64,000 bases of DNA from Salinithrix halophila (GCF_042650125.1 NZ_JBHSAP010000018.1:62001-126000), one strand, 5' to 3'; positions 35,922-44,278 are shown, counted from the first letter of the stretch. Translations and numbers: made by a program. The notes: generated by a model not told the origin, from the letters alone.

Positions 35922-35947
35922 GGACGGAAAAGCAAGGAGGGACGAGA

Positions 35948-37231
35948 ATGGATGAACGATTTCAACCCACTATGGATTATGCAGAGCAGTTAGACGCACA
36001 AGATGAACTGGCTGCCTTCCGGAAGGAATTTTACCTGGATGAGGAGACGATTTACTTAGACGGCAATTCTCTCGGTCTTCTGTCGCGCAGGGCGGAAGCC
36101 TCCTTGACGGAGGTACTTTCCGCCTGGAGGGATTATGGCATCGACGGTTGGACGGAAGGGAAGTACCCCTGGTTTACCCTGTCGGAACAGTTGGGGGAAA
36201 AACTGGCCCCCTTGGTGGGGGCAGAGGCGGATGAAGTGGTGGCGACGGGCTCAACGACGGTCAATTTGCATCAGCTTTTGGCCACCTTTTATCGGCCGGA
36301 AGGAAAACGGACCAAGATCCTGGCTGACTCTCTAAACTTTCCTTCGGATATCTACGCCATGCAGAGCCAGCTTGCTCTGCACGGGTTGGATCCGGCTCAA
36401 CATCTGATTCGGGTGGGAAGTGAGGACGGCTGCACGCTGGACGAAGAGGCGATTATTGATGCCATGACGGAAGAAGTGGCGGTGACTATCTTGCCTTCGG
36501 TTCTATACCGGAGCGGACAAATCCTCGATATGGAACGACTCACCCGTATCGCTCGAGAACGGGACATTCCCATTGGGTTTGATCTCTGTCACTCCATCGG
36601 GGCGATTCCTCATGAATTGACCACTTGGGGCGTTGATTTCGCTTTCTGGTGTAACTACAAATATCTGAACAGCGGGCCTGGCGGGGTAGGAGGTCTCTAT
36701 GTTCATCGGCGCCATCATGGGCGTGCCCCGGGTTTAGCGGGCTGGTTCAGCTCCGACAAAGCCGTCCAGTTTGATATGGATCACCGCTTGACCCCAGCCG
36801 CCGATACAGGGGCATTCCAGATCGGGACTCCCCATGTGCTCAGCCTGGCTCCCCTGATCGGCTCTCTGGAGATCTTCGCCGAGGCCGGCATTCACCGTAT
36901 CCGAACCAAGTCTCTCCGACAGACCCGGTATTTGATGGGCCTGGTAGAAGCGGAGTTGGACGGTATGGGCTTCTCTTTCGGCAATCCGTTGGAAGATCAC
37001 CGACGGGGCGGGCATGTATGCCTGCTTCATGAAGAGGCGGTTCGGATCTCGAAATCCCTCAAAGAACATTGGGTCATTCCCGATTTTCGTGCTCCCGATG
37101 TAATCCGGCTCGCCCCGATTGCTCTCTATACTTCTTACCGGGAGGTATGGGAAGCGATTCGCCGTCTCAAAGAAATCATGGAAAGCCGGGAATATGAGAA
37201 ATACCCCAAAGAGCGGGGTGTGGTCGCGTGA
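35948..37231 (+). CDS. kynU: Kynureninase KynU
   Basis: A 427-residue PLP enzyme that cleaves kynurenine to anthranilate and alanine. YLDGNSLGLLS marks the N-terminus, DLCHSIGAIPHEL contains the PLP-binding Asp, and the lysine of FWCNYKYLNSGPGG forms the Schiff base. The ATG at 35948 has AAGGAGGGACGAGA upstream and lies 26 bases after kynA. The stop overlaps the kynB start by four bases. Confidence 0.95.
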   Translation: MDERFQPTMDYAEQLDAQDELAAFRKEFYLDEETIYLDGNSLGLLSRRAEASLTEVLSAWRDYGIDGWTEGKYPWFTLSEQLGEKLAPLVGAEADEVVATGSTTVNLHQLLATFYRPEGKRTKILADSLNFPSDIYAMQSQLALHGLDPAQHLIRVGSEDGCTLDEEAIIDAMTEEVAVTILPSVLYRSGQILDMERLTRIARERDIPIGFDLCHSIGAIPHELTTWGVDFAFWCNYKYLNSGPGGVGGLYVHRRHHGRAPGLAGWFSSDKAVQFDMDHRLTPAADTGAFQIGTPHVLSLAPLIGSLEIFAEAGIHRIRTKSLRQTRYLMGLVEAELDGMGFSFGNPLEDHRRGGHVCLLHEEAVRISKSLKEHWVIPDFRAPDVIRLAPIALYTSYREVWEAIRRLKEIMESREYEKYPKERGVVA

Positions 37232-37860
37232 CGACTTGGATCGATATCTCCCAACCCCTAAGGGAGGGGATGGCTGTTTGGCCGGGCGATACACCTTTTT
37301 CCTATCAGTCTGTACTGACCAAGGCCCAGAGCGGTTCGGTGAACGTGGGAAGCCTGACGATGAGCGCTCACTCCGGTACCCATGTTGACGCGCCATTCCA
37401 TTTTGATAACCAGGGAAAGGGGATACTGGAGCTGGATTTGGACCCCTATGTTGGACCTGCGCGGGTGGTCTCGCTTCCTCCGGGAACGGAGTCCATCGGG
37501 CCGGCTTCTCTGGAAAAGGAGGAGCTAGCTGGGGTGGAAAGGCTCCTGCTTCGAACCGGTGTCTGGACGGACCGGTGTACCTTCCCGGAACGAATCCCCC
37601 CGGTGGAACCGGAATTGGCTCTCTGGCTTGCGGAGCGGGGGATCCGACTCCTCGGCCTCGACCTCCCCTCGGTGGATCCCCTGGACAGCAAAGAGCTTCC
37701 CGCTCACCATGCCCTGGCCCGCCACGGAGTGCACATTTTAGAAGGAGCCGTCTTGGATGATGTGGAACCTGGGAATTATGAACTTTATGCATTTCCTCTG
37801 CCGCTGAAGGGTGCCGACGGGAGCCCGGTTCGAGCGGTGCTGCGGAAGGTGAATTCATAA
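37228..37860 (+). CDS. kynB: Kynurenine formamidase KynB
   Basis: A 210-residue metal-dependent hydrolase of the cyclase family that removes the formyl group from N-formylkynurenine. WIDISQPLREGMAVWPGD and the metal-binding AHSGTHVDAPFHF motif are diagnostic. The GTG start overlaps the kynU stop (GTGA). With kynA and kynU it gives a complete route from tryptophan to anthranilate. Confidence 0.94.
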   Translation: MTTWIDISQPLREGMAVWPGDTPFSYQSVLTKAQSGSVNVGSLTMSAHSGTHVDAPFHFDNQGKGILELDLDPYVGPARVVSLPPGTESIGPASLEKEELAGVERLLLRTGVWTDRCTFPERIPPVEPELALWLAERGIRLLGLDLPSVDPLDSKELPAHHALARHGVHILEGAVLDDVEPGNYELYAFPLPLKGADGSPVRAVLRKVNS

Positions 37861-37895
37861 ACATTTCTTGATTGATAGCACAAGATCTTTGCTAG

Positions 37896-37932
37896 AAGGA
37901 CGGAGCCCCTGCCGCTAAAGGGCCCGTCCTTT
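37896..37932 (+). terminator. Intrinsic terminator of the kyn operon
   Basis: AAGGACGG / CCGTCCTT stem, with an inner GCCC / GGGC pairing, followed by TTATGTTTT. Confidence 0.8.
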
Positions 37933-37982
37933 TATGTTTTATATAGGTGATCAAGCGTTCCCAGCATTTGCTGGTTCATAAT

Positions 37983-37996
37983 CGAACGTATATTCG
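37983..37996 (+). promoter_or_regulatory. Candidate LexA (SOS) box before the YolD-like gene
   Basis: CGAACGTATATTCG agrees with the Gram-positive LexA consensus (CGAAC-N4-GTTCG) except for one base. It overlaps a possible -10 region (CATAAT or TATATT) and lies 26 bases before the start codon. Confidence 0.6.
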
Positions 37997-38022
37997 TGTA
38001 TCCTATCCCTGAGGTGATTCAG

Positions 38023-38370
38023 ATGAAGGGTTTGGATCGGGGAAATAAACTGTGGGAAGGGCATCGGATGATCCTTCCTGAGCATGAAGAACGGCTTTGG
38101 AAGGAACGGCGGAAAGCGGAAGCGTATGTGCCTCCGGATCTGGACCCGGACCAGCTTGCTGAGATCGGCCGTATGATTGAACGGGCTCTGTTGGAGGAAG
38201 AGCCCATCCTCATTACCTATGCCTCCAAGTACGGGCCGAAGAAGGTTTGCGGGTTTGTGGCTCGTATCGATTCGGTGGAACGTTGGATTCTGATCAAAAA
38301 CGGTGACCATCGGGAGATGATCCCTTTCCGAAACATCCTGGGAGCGGAATCGCCTCCTGAAGATGCTTAA
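38023..38370 (+). CDS. YolD-like protein
   Basis: A 115-residue protein with the YolD-family start DRGNKLWEGHRMILPEHEE and the C-terminal ILITYASKYGPKKVCGFVARID and WILIKNGDHREMIPFRNIL strands, a WYL-like beta fold. YolD proteins are commonly paired with UvrX/DinB-type translesion polymerases and are SOS induced; no polymerase gene is adjacent here. The ATG at 38023 has GAGGTG six bases ahead; an in-frame ATG at 37996 would lie within the LexA box. The molecular role is unknown. Confidence 0.8.
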   Translation: MKGLDRGNKLWEGHRMILPEHEERLWKERRKAEAYVPPDLDPDQLAEIGRMIERALLEEEPILITYASKYGPKKVCGFVARIDSVERWILIKNGDHREMIPFRNILGAESPPEDA

Positions 38371-38447
38371 AAGGCTGACTCGGTGATTCCTATTTATAAG
38401 CTACCGACAAACCCCGACCGTGGGGGAGGGGTGTAAAAGCAGTCTCG

Positions 38448-38468
38448 CCGTCTTTAGACGGTTTTTTT
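38448..38468 (+). terminator. Intrinsic terminator after the YolD-like gene
   Basis: CCGTCT / AGACGG stem with a 2-base loop (probably opening to four) and seven T residues. Confidence 0.8.
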
Positions 38469-38571
38469 ATGCCCAAAAATAGGAAATCAAGCTCCCGTCC
38501 ATACCATTAGGCTGGGAGATTCATAGAATGATATAGCTCTATCAAACTATAACTTTGAGGATGTGAATGTC

Positions 38572-39462
38572 ATGGCATCGAACGCCCCCAGGGGTATCGC
38601 GATTACGCCTGACGGTACCCGAGCCTATGTCACCCTATATAACGCGAATAGTGTGGCAGTTATCAACACCGCCACTAACACCGTTATCACCACTGTACCC
38701 GTCGGTCTCCAGCCGTGGGGAGTGGCGATTACGCCTGACGGTACCCGGGCCTATGTGACCAATTCGGGTGTCAATACGGTTTCCGTGATCAATACGGTAA
38801 CCAATACAGTGATCGCTACCGTGGTAGTGGGAAGCGGTCCTCTCGGCATCGACATTACACCGGACGGCACCCGGGCTTATGTGGCAAATTCTCGCACCAC
38901 GTTTGTATCCGTCATCAACACCGCCACCAACACGGTGATCGCTAATGTGCCGGTCGCTTCTCAACCGCTGGAAATCGCCATCACCCCGGACGGTACGCGT
39001 GCCTATGTGACGATGGCCAATAATATGGTGGCTGTCATCAATACCGCTACCAATACGGTGATCGCCACCATCCTTGTGGGTCCTTCGCCTCGGGGCATCG
39101 AGATCACGCCTGACGGTAGCCGGGCCTATGTCGCCACAGCCGGAAACAATTCGCTGACGGTGATCAATACGGCGACCAATACGGTGATTGCGACCGTACC
39201 CACGGGGGGATCGACTCCTGTCGCCATCGCGATTATGCCTAACGGAAGCAGGGCCTATGTCACCAATGCGAACAGCAATAACGTCTCTGTCATCGATCTT
39301 GCTACCCATACTCTGATCACGCTGGTGCCGGTCGGGAGCGCTCCCTGGGGAGTGGCCATCACCCCGGATGGTACCCGCGCCTATGTGACCAATTTCAATA
39401 GTTCTACGGTGTCAGTGATTGACACGTCGACGAACACGGTGATCGCGACGATCCCTGTTTGA
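38572..39462 (+). CDS. YVTN-family seven-repeat beta-propeller protein
   Basis: The 296-residue protein consists almost entirely of seven repeats of about 42 residues, each carrying ITPDGTRAYVTN, VSVINTATNTVIATV and a closing glycine. Seven blades suggest one complete propeller. There is no signal peptide, no membrane segment and no extra domain. AGGATGTGA, a near-perfect anti-Shine-Dalgarno match, stands five bases before the ATG at 38572; a GTG at 38563 is too close to it. Function is unknown; propellers of this type bind proteins or sugars on cell or spore surfaces. A bidirectional terminator follows. Confidence 0.85.
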   Translation: MASNAPRGIAITPDGTRAYVTLYNANSVAVINTATNTVITTVPVGLQPWGVAITPDGTRAYVTNSGVNTVSVINTVTNTVIATVVVGSGPLGIDITPDGTRAYVANSRTTFVSVINTATNTVIANVPVASQPLEIAITPDGTRAYVTMANNMVAVINTATNTVIATILVGPSPRGIEITPDGSRAYVATAGNNSLTVINTATNTVIATVPTGGSTPVAIAIMPNGSRAYVTNANSNNVSVIDLATHTLITLVPVGSAPWGVAITPDGTRAYVTNFNSSTVSVIDTSTNTVIATIPV

Positions 39463-39471
39463 TGAATTTGC

Positions 39472-39504
39472 ACAAAAAAATCGGCCCTAGCGGCCGGTTT
39501 TTTT
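39472..39504. terminator. Bidirectional terminator between convergent genes
   Basis: A stem centred on CGGCC / GGCCG is flanked by an A run on the left and a T run on the right, so it can end transcription from both sides. Confidence 0.8.
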
Positions 39505-40149
39505 GTGGCTTCCGTTATGGTTGATAGCAGGTGGTTCGAAATCCGACGGGTTACCCTTTCCGCTGGAGGACTCCGTAGAGGGTGTCTGAAAGCGGGCGGG
39601 GTGGGGGTCAGGGGCTGGTTTCGTCTCGGGCAGGGTGGCGATGACCCGGCGAGTGACGGTGACGGTCGTCTTCAGAATCACTTTGAACAGGATGGAGGCT
39701 GGTGTAATGCCTAGAGCAGCGATTCCCTGAACGATGACTGCTTCTATCTCCAAGGGCGTTTCCGTCACTTGATCCTCTGGACAAGCCCCCGTACACACCA
39801 TTTCTTGCTGGAAAGGAAGATTTATCGGGACAGGAAGGGGAACGCCGGTAATAGTGATGTCTGCTGGAAGAAAGCCTGAGCTGATCACCCGATCAGGAAA
39901 TAAAAGGTTGTCGATCACGACCTCGCCGATATGAGGATTCAAAGTGACGAGAGGGGTGATGGTACCGTTGGGGCTGATGGTGAGCAGGGGATTTACGGTT
40001 GTGGCTGGGATGATTAACCCGGCTGATTTCTGGACGGTTTTGCTGCAGATGAGAGAATCGACGACAAAACGATCGTTGACCTTCGGAGGAGCTGGTGTTG
40101 ATTGGGAGGAGGAACGTGTCTGCCGACTGCGAGAACGCTCGTTCCCCAT
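39487..40149 (-). CDS. Probable spore-coat-type protein (SPOCS/DUF3794-like region)
   Basis: A 220-residue protein with a polar Ser/Arg-rich start, a central beta-rich region (VNDRFVVDSLICSKTVQKSAG to TVTRRVIATL) and a polar Pro/Ser-rich tail. The VPLPVPINLPFQQEMVCTGACPED segment resembles the SPOCS (DUF3794) domain of spore coat proteins, but the match is my own reading. The ATG at 40149 has AGGAG five bases upstream, and that site overlaps the stop codon of the preceding gene, so the pair is translationally coupled. Confidence 0.5.
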   Translation of the reverse strand: MGNERSRSRQTRSSSQSTPAPPKVNDRFVVDSLICSKTVQKSAGLIIPATTVNPLLTISPNGTITPLVTLNPHIGEVVIDNLLFPDRVISSGFLPADITITGVPLPVPINLPFQQEMVCTGACPEDQVTETPLEIEAVIVQGIAALGITPASILFKVILKTTVTVTRRVIATLPETKPAPDPHPARFQTPSTESSSGKGNPSDFEPPAINHNGSHKKTGR

Positions 40150-40157
40150 GTGGACTC

Positions 40158-41603
40158 CTATCGGTCGAAGGGAGTCACGGCACAAACTTCAATTCCGATG
40201 AGGATCAACAACTGGATGCTTCCCCGTGTGAAACCAAAATCGGTATCGACTAAATGGGTATGCAGCCGAGTACTTTTCACACGGACAGCGGATATGGTTG
40301 CATGAGGGCTGACAGGAACGAAACATTGAAAGGGGACATGGAAAAATACACATTCACATGGGGAGCCGAAATGGAAAAACACCGGAAGGTGGCCTTGGAT
40401 CACATTTGTGTCGGTCCCCACTACGGGACGGATCACCACATTCCCCTTTTTGATACTGGAAAAAACGTCGTTTCCGAAGGCATCCTGCAGCCTCCCATTC
40501 CGGACTTGAATTCCCCCGAACCGGGAATTGGATAAATCCACTTGAAACTGTGAGGTGCAACAGAAGGGGAAACACCGGATGGCACGAGTTTTTTTAATCG
40601 GGGGGGTGGGTGCACAGGGATCCGGTTTTTTTTCAGGGAGATCATGGTCCCACTCTTCCCTCGACGACTCCTCATCACCATCCGGGGAAAGGACAAAATC
40701 GTCGGGTGGGTCCACCATAGATGCCAATTGCGGTTTGTAGTCGATAACCTCATGGGGAGGATCGCTGTTTTCTTTCGTTTCAATGGGGTTGGGCGGCTGA
40801 GGTGGCTGGTTCTTTGTTGGAACCGGGTCATCTGAGGGAGCCGTTGAAGTCTTCTCATCAGATGTTGCTGTACTCTTTTTAGAGTGAGAAGGGATCTCTG
40901 AAGAGTCTGTGTGGTTGGAACTATTCTGGTGGCGTGTGTCTTTCCTGTCTTCCTTAGGGGTTGTTAGATGATGGGATGTGGCTGCCAGTTGAAGACGGGC
41001 ATCTGGAACGTCTGCTGGAGGAGCTCCGTTGAATATCAGGGATTCAGACTCGCCGTGGTCTCGGGAAGGAGTATTTGAGGAATCTGTCTGGTTGGAATCG
41101 ATCGGATGGTGGGTAGATTCCTCGTGCTTCGGGTAGCTTACCTGGTCATCGATTTCGGTTGTATTCGTCTCAATTGGATCGTGCTTGGGAGAAGGGGGGT
41201 CTGCTGGAGCCGCCTGGTTGGAACCGGCCTGGCGGGGAGCGGATTTCCTGTTTTCCCTTGGGGCTTCGCTTCCCTTTTTCTTTTTGGGTTGGAGCATTCG
41301 ACTGTCTGTCGGAGTATGGACGCGGTCTAGGGGTTTGGGAGAATCGCTGTGATCGGGGAGTGGGGTGCCCGCTTGAGTCAGGCTGGAACCCGTGTGCCGG
41401 TGATTTAATCTTTGATCGCCCTGCCGAGTTGCTTGGCTGTTTAACCAAGCTGGGCTCTCCTCGATCGTTTTACTTCTGTCAGAAGGGTCATCGAGGCGAA
41501 CTGGCTCGTTGTCCTCATCCAGCGTATAGAGTTCATCGAAAAAATCAGCATCCAGATCATCGAACCAGATGGCTCGTTTAGAACGGGTCTTCCGACGCTT
41601 CAA
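40158..41603 (-). CDS. Large low-complexity protein with C-terminal SPOCS-like domain
   Basis: This 481-residue protein has a basic/acidic N-terminus (KRRKTRSKRAIWFDDLDADFFDELY), then about 300 residues of hydrophilic low-complexity sequence rich in Ser, Pro, Asp, His and Thr. The C-terminal globular domain (about 350-481) contains paired cysteines (CFPFCC, CECVFF, FQCF). It resembles a SPOCS domain: a conserved VIQGHLPVFFHFG strand, then VPFQCFVPV. The TTG at 41603 is nine bases after AAGGAGGAAGG. Such architecture fits a spore coat or exosporium matrix protein. Loose internal repeats (PIETN / PIETK, SNQTDSS / SNHTDSS) suggest past duplication. Confidence 0.55.
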   Translation of the reverse strand: MKRRKTRSKRAIWFDDLDADFFDELYTLDEDNEPVRLDDPSDRSKTIEESPAWLNSQATRQGDQRLNHRHTGSSLTQAGTPLPDHSDSPKPLDRVHTPTDSRMLQPKKKKGSEAPRENRKSAPRQAGSNQAAPADPPSPKHDPIETNTTEIDDQVSYPKHEESTHHPIDSNQTDSSNTPSRDHGESESLIFNGAPPADVPDARLQLAATSHHLTTPKEDRKDTRHQNSSNHTDSSEIPSHSKKSTATSDEKTSTAPSDDPVPTKNQPPQPPNPIETKENSDPPHEVIDYKPQLASMVDPPDDFVLSPDGDEESSREEWDHDLPEKKPDPCAPTPPIKKTRAIRCFPFCCTSQFQVDLSNSRFGGIQVRNGRLQDAFGNDVFSSIKKGNVVIRPVVGTDTNVIQGHLPVFFHFGSPCECVFFHVPFQCFVPVSPHATISAVRVKSTRLHTHLVDTDFGFTRGSIQLLILIGIEVCAVTPFDR

Positions 41604-41909
41604 TACAACCTTCCTCCTTTCACTTGCACGGTGGTTATCGGATTCGCTTCATGGTATTCGGAGTATGATTTCTGGGGTACAAGCGAGGATAAAAAAGGGC
41701 CGGCCCTTTTTTCACCATCCGATTTATTTGTATGTAAAGACTGGCGAGACTATCTCTTTGGGAGAAGAGCCCTTTTTCTAGACGATATGCCGAAGTTTCC
41801 GAGTGGTGTCATGGAATCAACCGATTTTTCCAATATTTCTGTTAACCCTTCCATTCGCCTATACATGCTCTTTCCGGTTGTCATAGATTAATAGGGAGGT
41901 GATGGTTCG
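41604..41909. other. Divergent intergenic region between the coat-like genes and the amidase
   Basis: About 306 bases without a credible gene. It must hold the start signals for both flanking units. CATAGATTA at 41882-41890, with AC 17 bases upstream, resembles a sigma-K promoter, but it lies so close to the amidase ribosome binding site (41894) that I do not call it. Confidence 0.4.
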
Positions 41910-42743
41910 TTGACGAAAATTGTCATTGACCCGGGGCATGGAGGAATCGATCCGGGAGCGGTGAGTGGAAATCATCAGGAAAAGGATTTTACATTAGAAA
42001 TTGCTTTGGGCGTACGGGATTATCTAACAGCCAATTATCAGGCTACCCTCCTGATGACCCGGACCACGGACGCCACGGTCAGCCTAACTCAGCGGACGGA
42101 TTATGCGAATGCCAACAAGGCCGATTATTTTGTCTCGATTCACATCAACGCCGGCGGGGGGACAGGTTGGGAGAGCTATATTTATAATGGGGGGGTCTCT
42201 CCCTTCACTGTGGATGCCCAAATCATCATCCATTCCACAGTCATGGATGTGATTGGGCCGAAGTACGGTGTCCGGGACCGGGGGAAAAAACGGGCCAATT
42301 TCCACGTGCTGCGGGAAACCCATATGCCTGCGATCCTGATGGAGAACCTGTTCATCGATACCGATGGAGATTTGAATCTTCTTCGGAACGCTAGCTTTAT
42401 CCACGACTTGAGCCATGGAATCGGCCTGGGTATCGGGAAAGCGCTTTCTCTCCCCGCAAAACCTGCCAAACTCTACAAGGTGATGGCCGGGTCTTTTGAG
42501 AGTCAGGAGAATGCTCGGGACCGAGAGCGATACTTGGAGCAAAACGGCATCGAGGCGGTAGTAGTGACTGCAACGGTGAACGGTCAGCTCCGCTACCGGG
42601 TGCAGGCAGGAGCCTTTTCGGAGCGTTCCAACGCAGAAGCCCGATTGGCCGAAGTCAAAAAAGGGGAATCCAGGATGCTTTTATTATCGAAGAGTAGTCA
42701 AACTACCGCCCAGAGGAAAGGCGGTAGTTTGGGGGGGAAATGA
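41910..42743 (+). CDS. N-acetylmuramoyl-L-alanine amidase with SPOR domain (CwlC-like)
   Basis: The 277-residue enzyme has an Amidase_3 domain (residues 1 to about 180): zinc ligands His10 (IDPGHGG), Glu24 and His78 (SIHINAGGG), and catalytic Glu145 (LMENLF). A C-terminal SPOR domain (about 190-260) has two peptidoglycan-binding half-repeats, YKVMAGSFESQENA and YRVQAGAFSERSNA. No signal peptide is present, as in Bacillus CwlC, which acts in mother-cell lysis late in sporulation. The TTG start is preceded by GGGAGGTGAT. The last codons form a perfect hairpin at 42700-42730. Confidence 0.88.
   Translation: MTKIVIDPGHGGIDPGAVSGNHQEKDFTLEIALGVRDYLTANYQATLLMTRTTDATVSLTQRTDYANANKADYFVSIHINAGGGTGWESYIYNGGVSPFTVDAQIIIHSTVMDVIGPKYGVRDRGKKRANFHVLRETHMPAILMENLFIDTDGDLNLLRNASFIHDLSHGIGLGIGKALSLPAKPAKLYKVMAGSFESQENARDRERYLEQNGIEAVVVTATVNGQLRYRVQAGAFSERSNAEARLAEVKKGESRMLLLSKSSQTTAQRKGGSLGGK
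42700..42730 (+). other. Perfect 11-bp hairpin inside the 3' end of the amidase gene
   Basis: AAACTACCGCC / GGCGGTAGTTT with a 9-base loop lies within the final codons and is followed by seven G residues, not T. It may protect the 3' end or be a degenerate terminator. Confidence 0.45.
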
Positions 42744-42831
42744 ACTCCTGTGAAGAACAAGATATTATAGCCTTGCATAAGATGAATCTTGAGTGAGTTC
42801 ATCATATTTCTCAACAACGAAGGAGGAAAAT

Positions 42832-43389
42832 ATGGATCTCGTTCACGAATTAAAGGGTCTCCTTCAGCCCATCACGCAACCGACTCCCCTCGAAATCAAA
42901 CAGGTATTAAAAGGCATCGGCTGCACTCATGACCGGATCGCTCCCTATCTGTCGGAACCGGACCCCCAAAGTTCATTGCCCTATGGGAGAAAGGTGATCC
43001 TGCGTACCGATCTATTTGAAGTGATCGTGATCAATATTCCGGGAAAAACGGAAACACCTGTTCACGATCACGGTCATTCCATCGGTTGTGTATATGTGGT
43101 TTTCGGTGGTTTTATCAACCGCTTGTACAAAGTAGGGGAACATTCTAAAGAACCGGTTCTTCAGACGGAAACTCGATACGGACAGGGAGAGTGTCTCTTG
43201 ATCGATGATGGTTTGATCCATTCCATGGGTAACCCCGTGCAGAAAAACATGGTTTCCCTACACGTTTATTCTCCACCCATTCATGACAACAAGCTGTATT
43301 CGTCGTCCACAGGTTCCTCCCCTTTACAGATCAGCCGGCGAAATTCGGGCAATCTCTCCTCGATTTGGGCTGGCGAAAAGGGACCATAA
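42832..43389 (+). CDS. Cysteine dioxygenase (cupin)
   Basis: A 185-residue type I cysteine dioxygenase. The iron-binding HDHGHSIGCVYVVFGG motif gives two histidines, and the third is in DGLIHSMGNP; SLHVYSPP is the closing cupin strand with the conserved Tyr. It oxidises L-cysteine to cysteine sulfinate with O2. The Cys in GHSIGC lies near the position used for the Cys-Tyr crosslink in mammals, though bacterial enzymes often have Gly there. The ATG at 42832 has AGGAGG upstream. Confidence 0.85.
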   Translation: MDLVHELKGLLQPITQPTPLEIKQVLKGIGCTHDRIAPYLSEPDPQSSLPYGRKVILRTDLFEVIVINIPGKTETPVHDHGHSIGCVYVVFGGFINRLYKVGEHSKEPVLQTETRYGQGECLLIDDGLIHSMGNPVQKNMVSLHVYSPPIHDNKLYSSSTGSSPLQISRRNSGNLSSIWAGEKGP

Positions 43390-43452
43390 CCCGACCTGGG
43401 GTCGGGTCGTTTGGCAGTGGGGCAAAGGTTCTGGGAAACGCCGCCGGCTCTT

Positions 43453-43872
43453 TCACATTTCCTCCACATATTCAGGGAACTCTTCCAGAAAAACCCGAGC
43501 GACTTCTTCGTATTCATCCTCTGGGATATCCTGCAAATCGTCTTCCCGCAGTTCAAAGAAGAAGGGGGGGCCTGTGGTTTCTTCCCGGTTGTAAAACATG
43601 CCCATCAGCCGACCCTGGTGGCGGAAAGTGGCTCCTAGTACCACGGAGAGAAGACCACTGTCCGTCTCCAGGTGCCGGAAAAAGACTGGTTCCACTTGGA
43701 TGAGGACGGTTTCCTCGTAGGTTTCGCCGGGATAGGTGAGAGAGAGGAGACCGTCCTCCTCTTCCACCACAAAAAGCTGTCGTTTGGCTTCCTTGGGCCA
43801 GACCAACAGCAAATGTTTGACGTTTTCATGCACGAATACATACTGATGAGGGGTGTTAAAACGGATGTTCAT
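43453..43872 (-). CDS. Conserved-looking acidic protein, unknown function
   Basis: A 139-residue soluble protein with alternating beta-type segments (YVFVHENVKHLLLVWP, RQLFVVEEEDGLLSLTYPG) and a very acidic helical C-terminus (ELREDDLQDIPEDEYEEVARVFLEE). The ATG at 43872 has GGGAGG five bases upstream. No family is recognised. It is convergent with the cysteine dioxygenase gene and appears to be monocistronic. Confidence 0.55.
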   Translation of the reverse strand: MNIRFNTPHQYVFVHENVKHLLLVWPKEAKRQLFVVEEEDGLLSLTYPGETYEETVLIQVEPVFFRHLETDSGLLSVVLGATFRHQGRLMGMFYNREETTGPPFFFELREDDLQDIPEDEYEEVARVFLEEFPEYVEEM

Positions 43873-43949
43873 GGAAACCTCCCGTTTCATGAAAGGGTTG
43901 CTCGTACTATATCACGAAACAGCCGATGGTTGGGGGTATCCATTGTTCA

Positions 43950-44276
43950 TTGCAACGGCTCCCTTTAACATACCTGCGCAAGAAGTCTCTCGCTTCTACA
44001 AGCGGTAAAAATATGTTAGCCCGATCGCTTTATGGAGAGATTCTGCATCTCGATGTTCCCACAAAGCAAACGTATCTACGGATCGCCTGAGCGAGAAGCA
44101 GTAGATGGTCTGTTCCGACCCGGGTACGATTCGTACCTGTTGCTTACTTAGGAATTCAAAAGGGCTTTCCGAACCCTTCGATTCGAGTATGGAAGACAAA
44201 CCCTTCGATACATGAGAGCTTTTTGGTTCTGATGGTAAGAAACTCCCACTTCTTAGCGTTAGCGTAAGTGGGAGAG
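43950..44276 (+). mobile_element. Non-coding relic with IS200/IS605-type right-end hairpin
   Basis: This gap of about 400 bases holds no credible gene. At 44243-44274 a hairpin, CTCCCACTT / AAGTGGGAG around an inner AGCG repeat, ends in AGGTTCA. This closely resembles the right-end structure of many Bacillales IS200/IS605 (TnpB-type) elements. A second tight inverted repeat, GGTACGA / TCGTACC, lies at 44123-44137. No transposase reading frame survives. The hairpin could instead be the terminator of the cupredoxin gene whose stop it touches. Confidence 0.4.
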
Positions 44277-44278
44277 GT

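Noticed and set aside
36734..37864. 376-residue minus-strand frame opposite kynU and kynB
   Set aside because: Both sense genes are secure; the frame is Pro/Arg-rich low-complexity shadow sequence.
41863..41890. Sigma-K-like promoter (AC-N17-CATAGATTA) before the CwlC-like amidase
   Set aside because: The motif fits, but its expected transcript start would fall inside the ribosome binding site at 41894-41900. It stays a possibility only if transcript mapping shows it.
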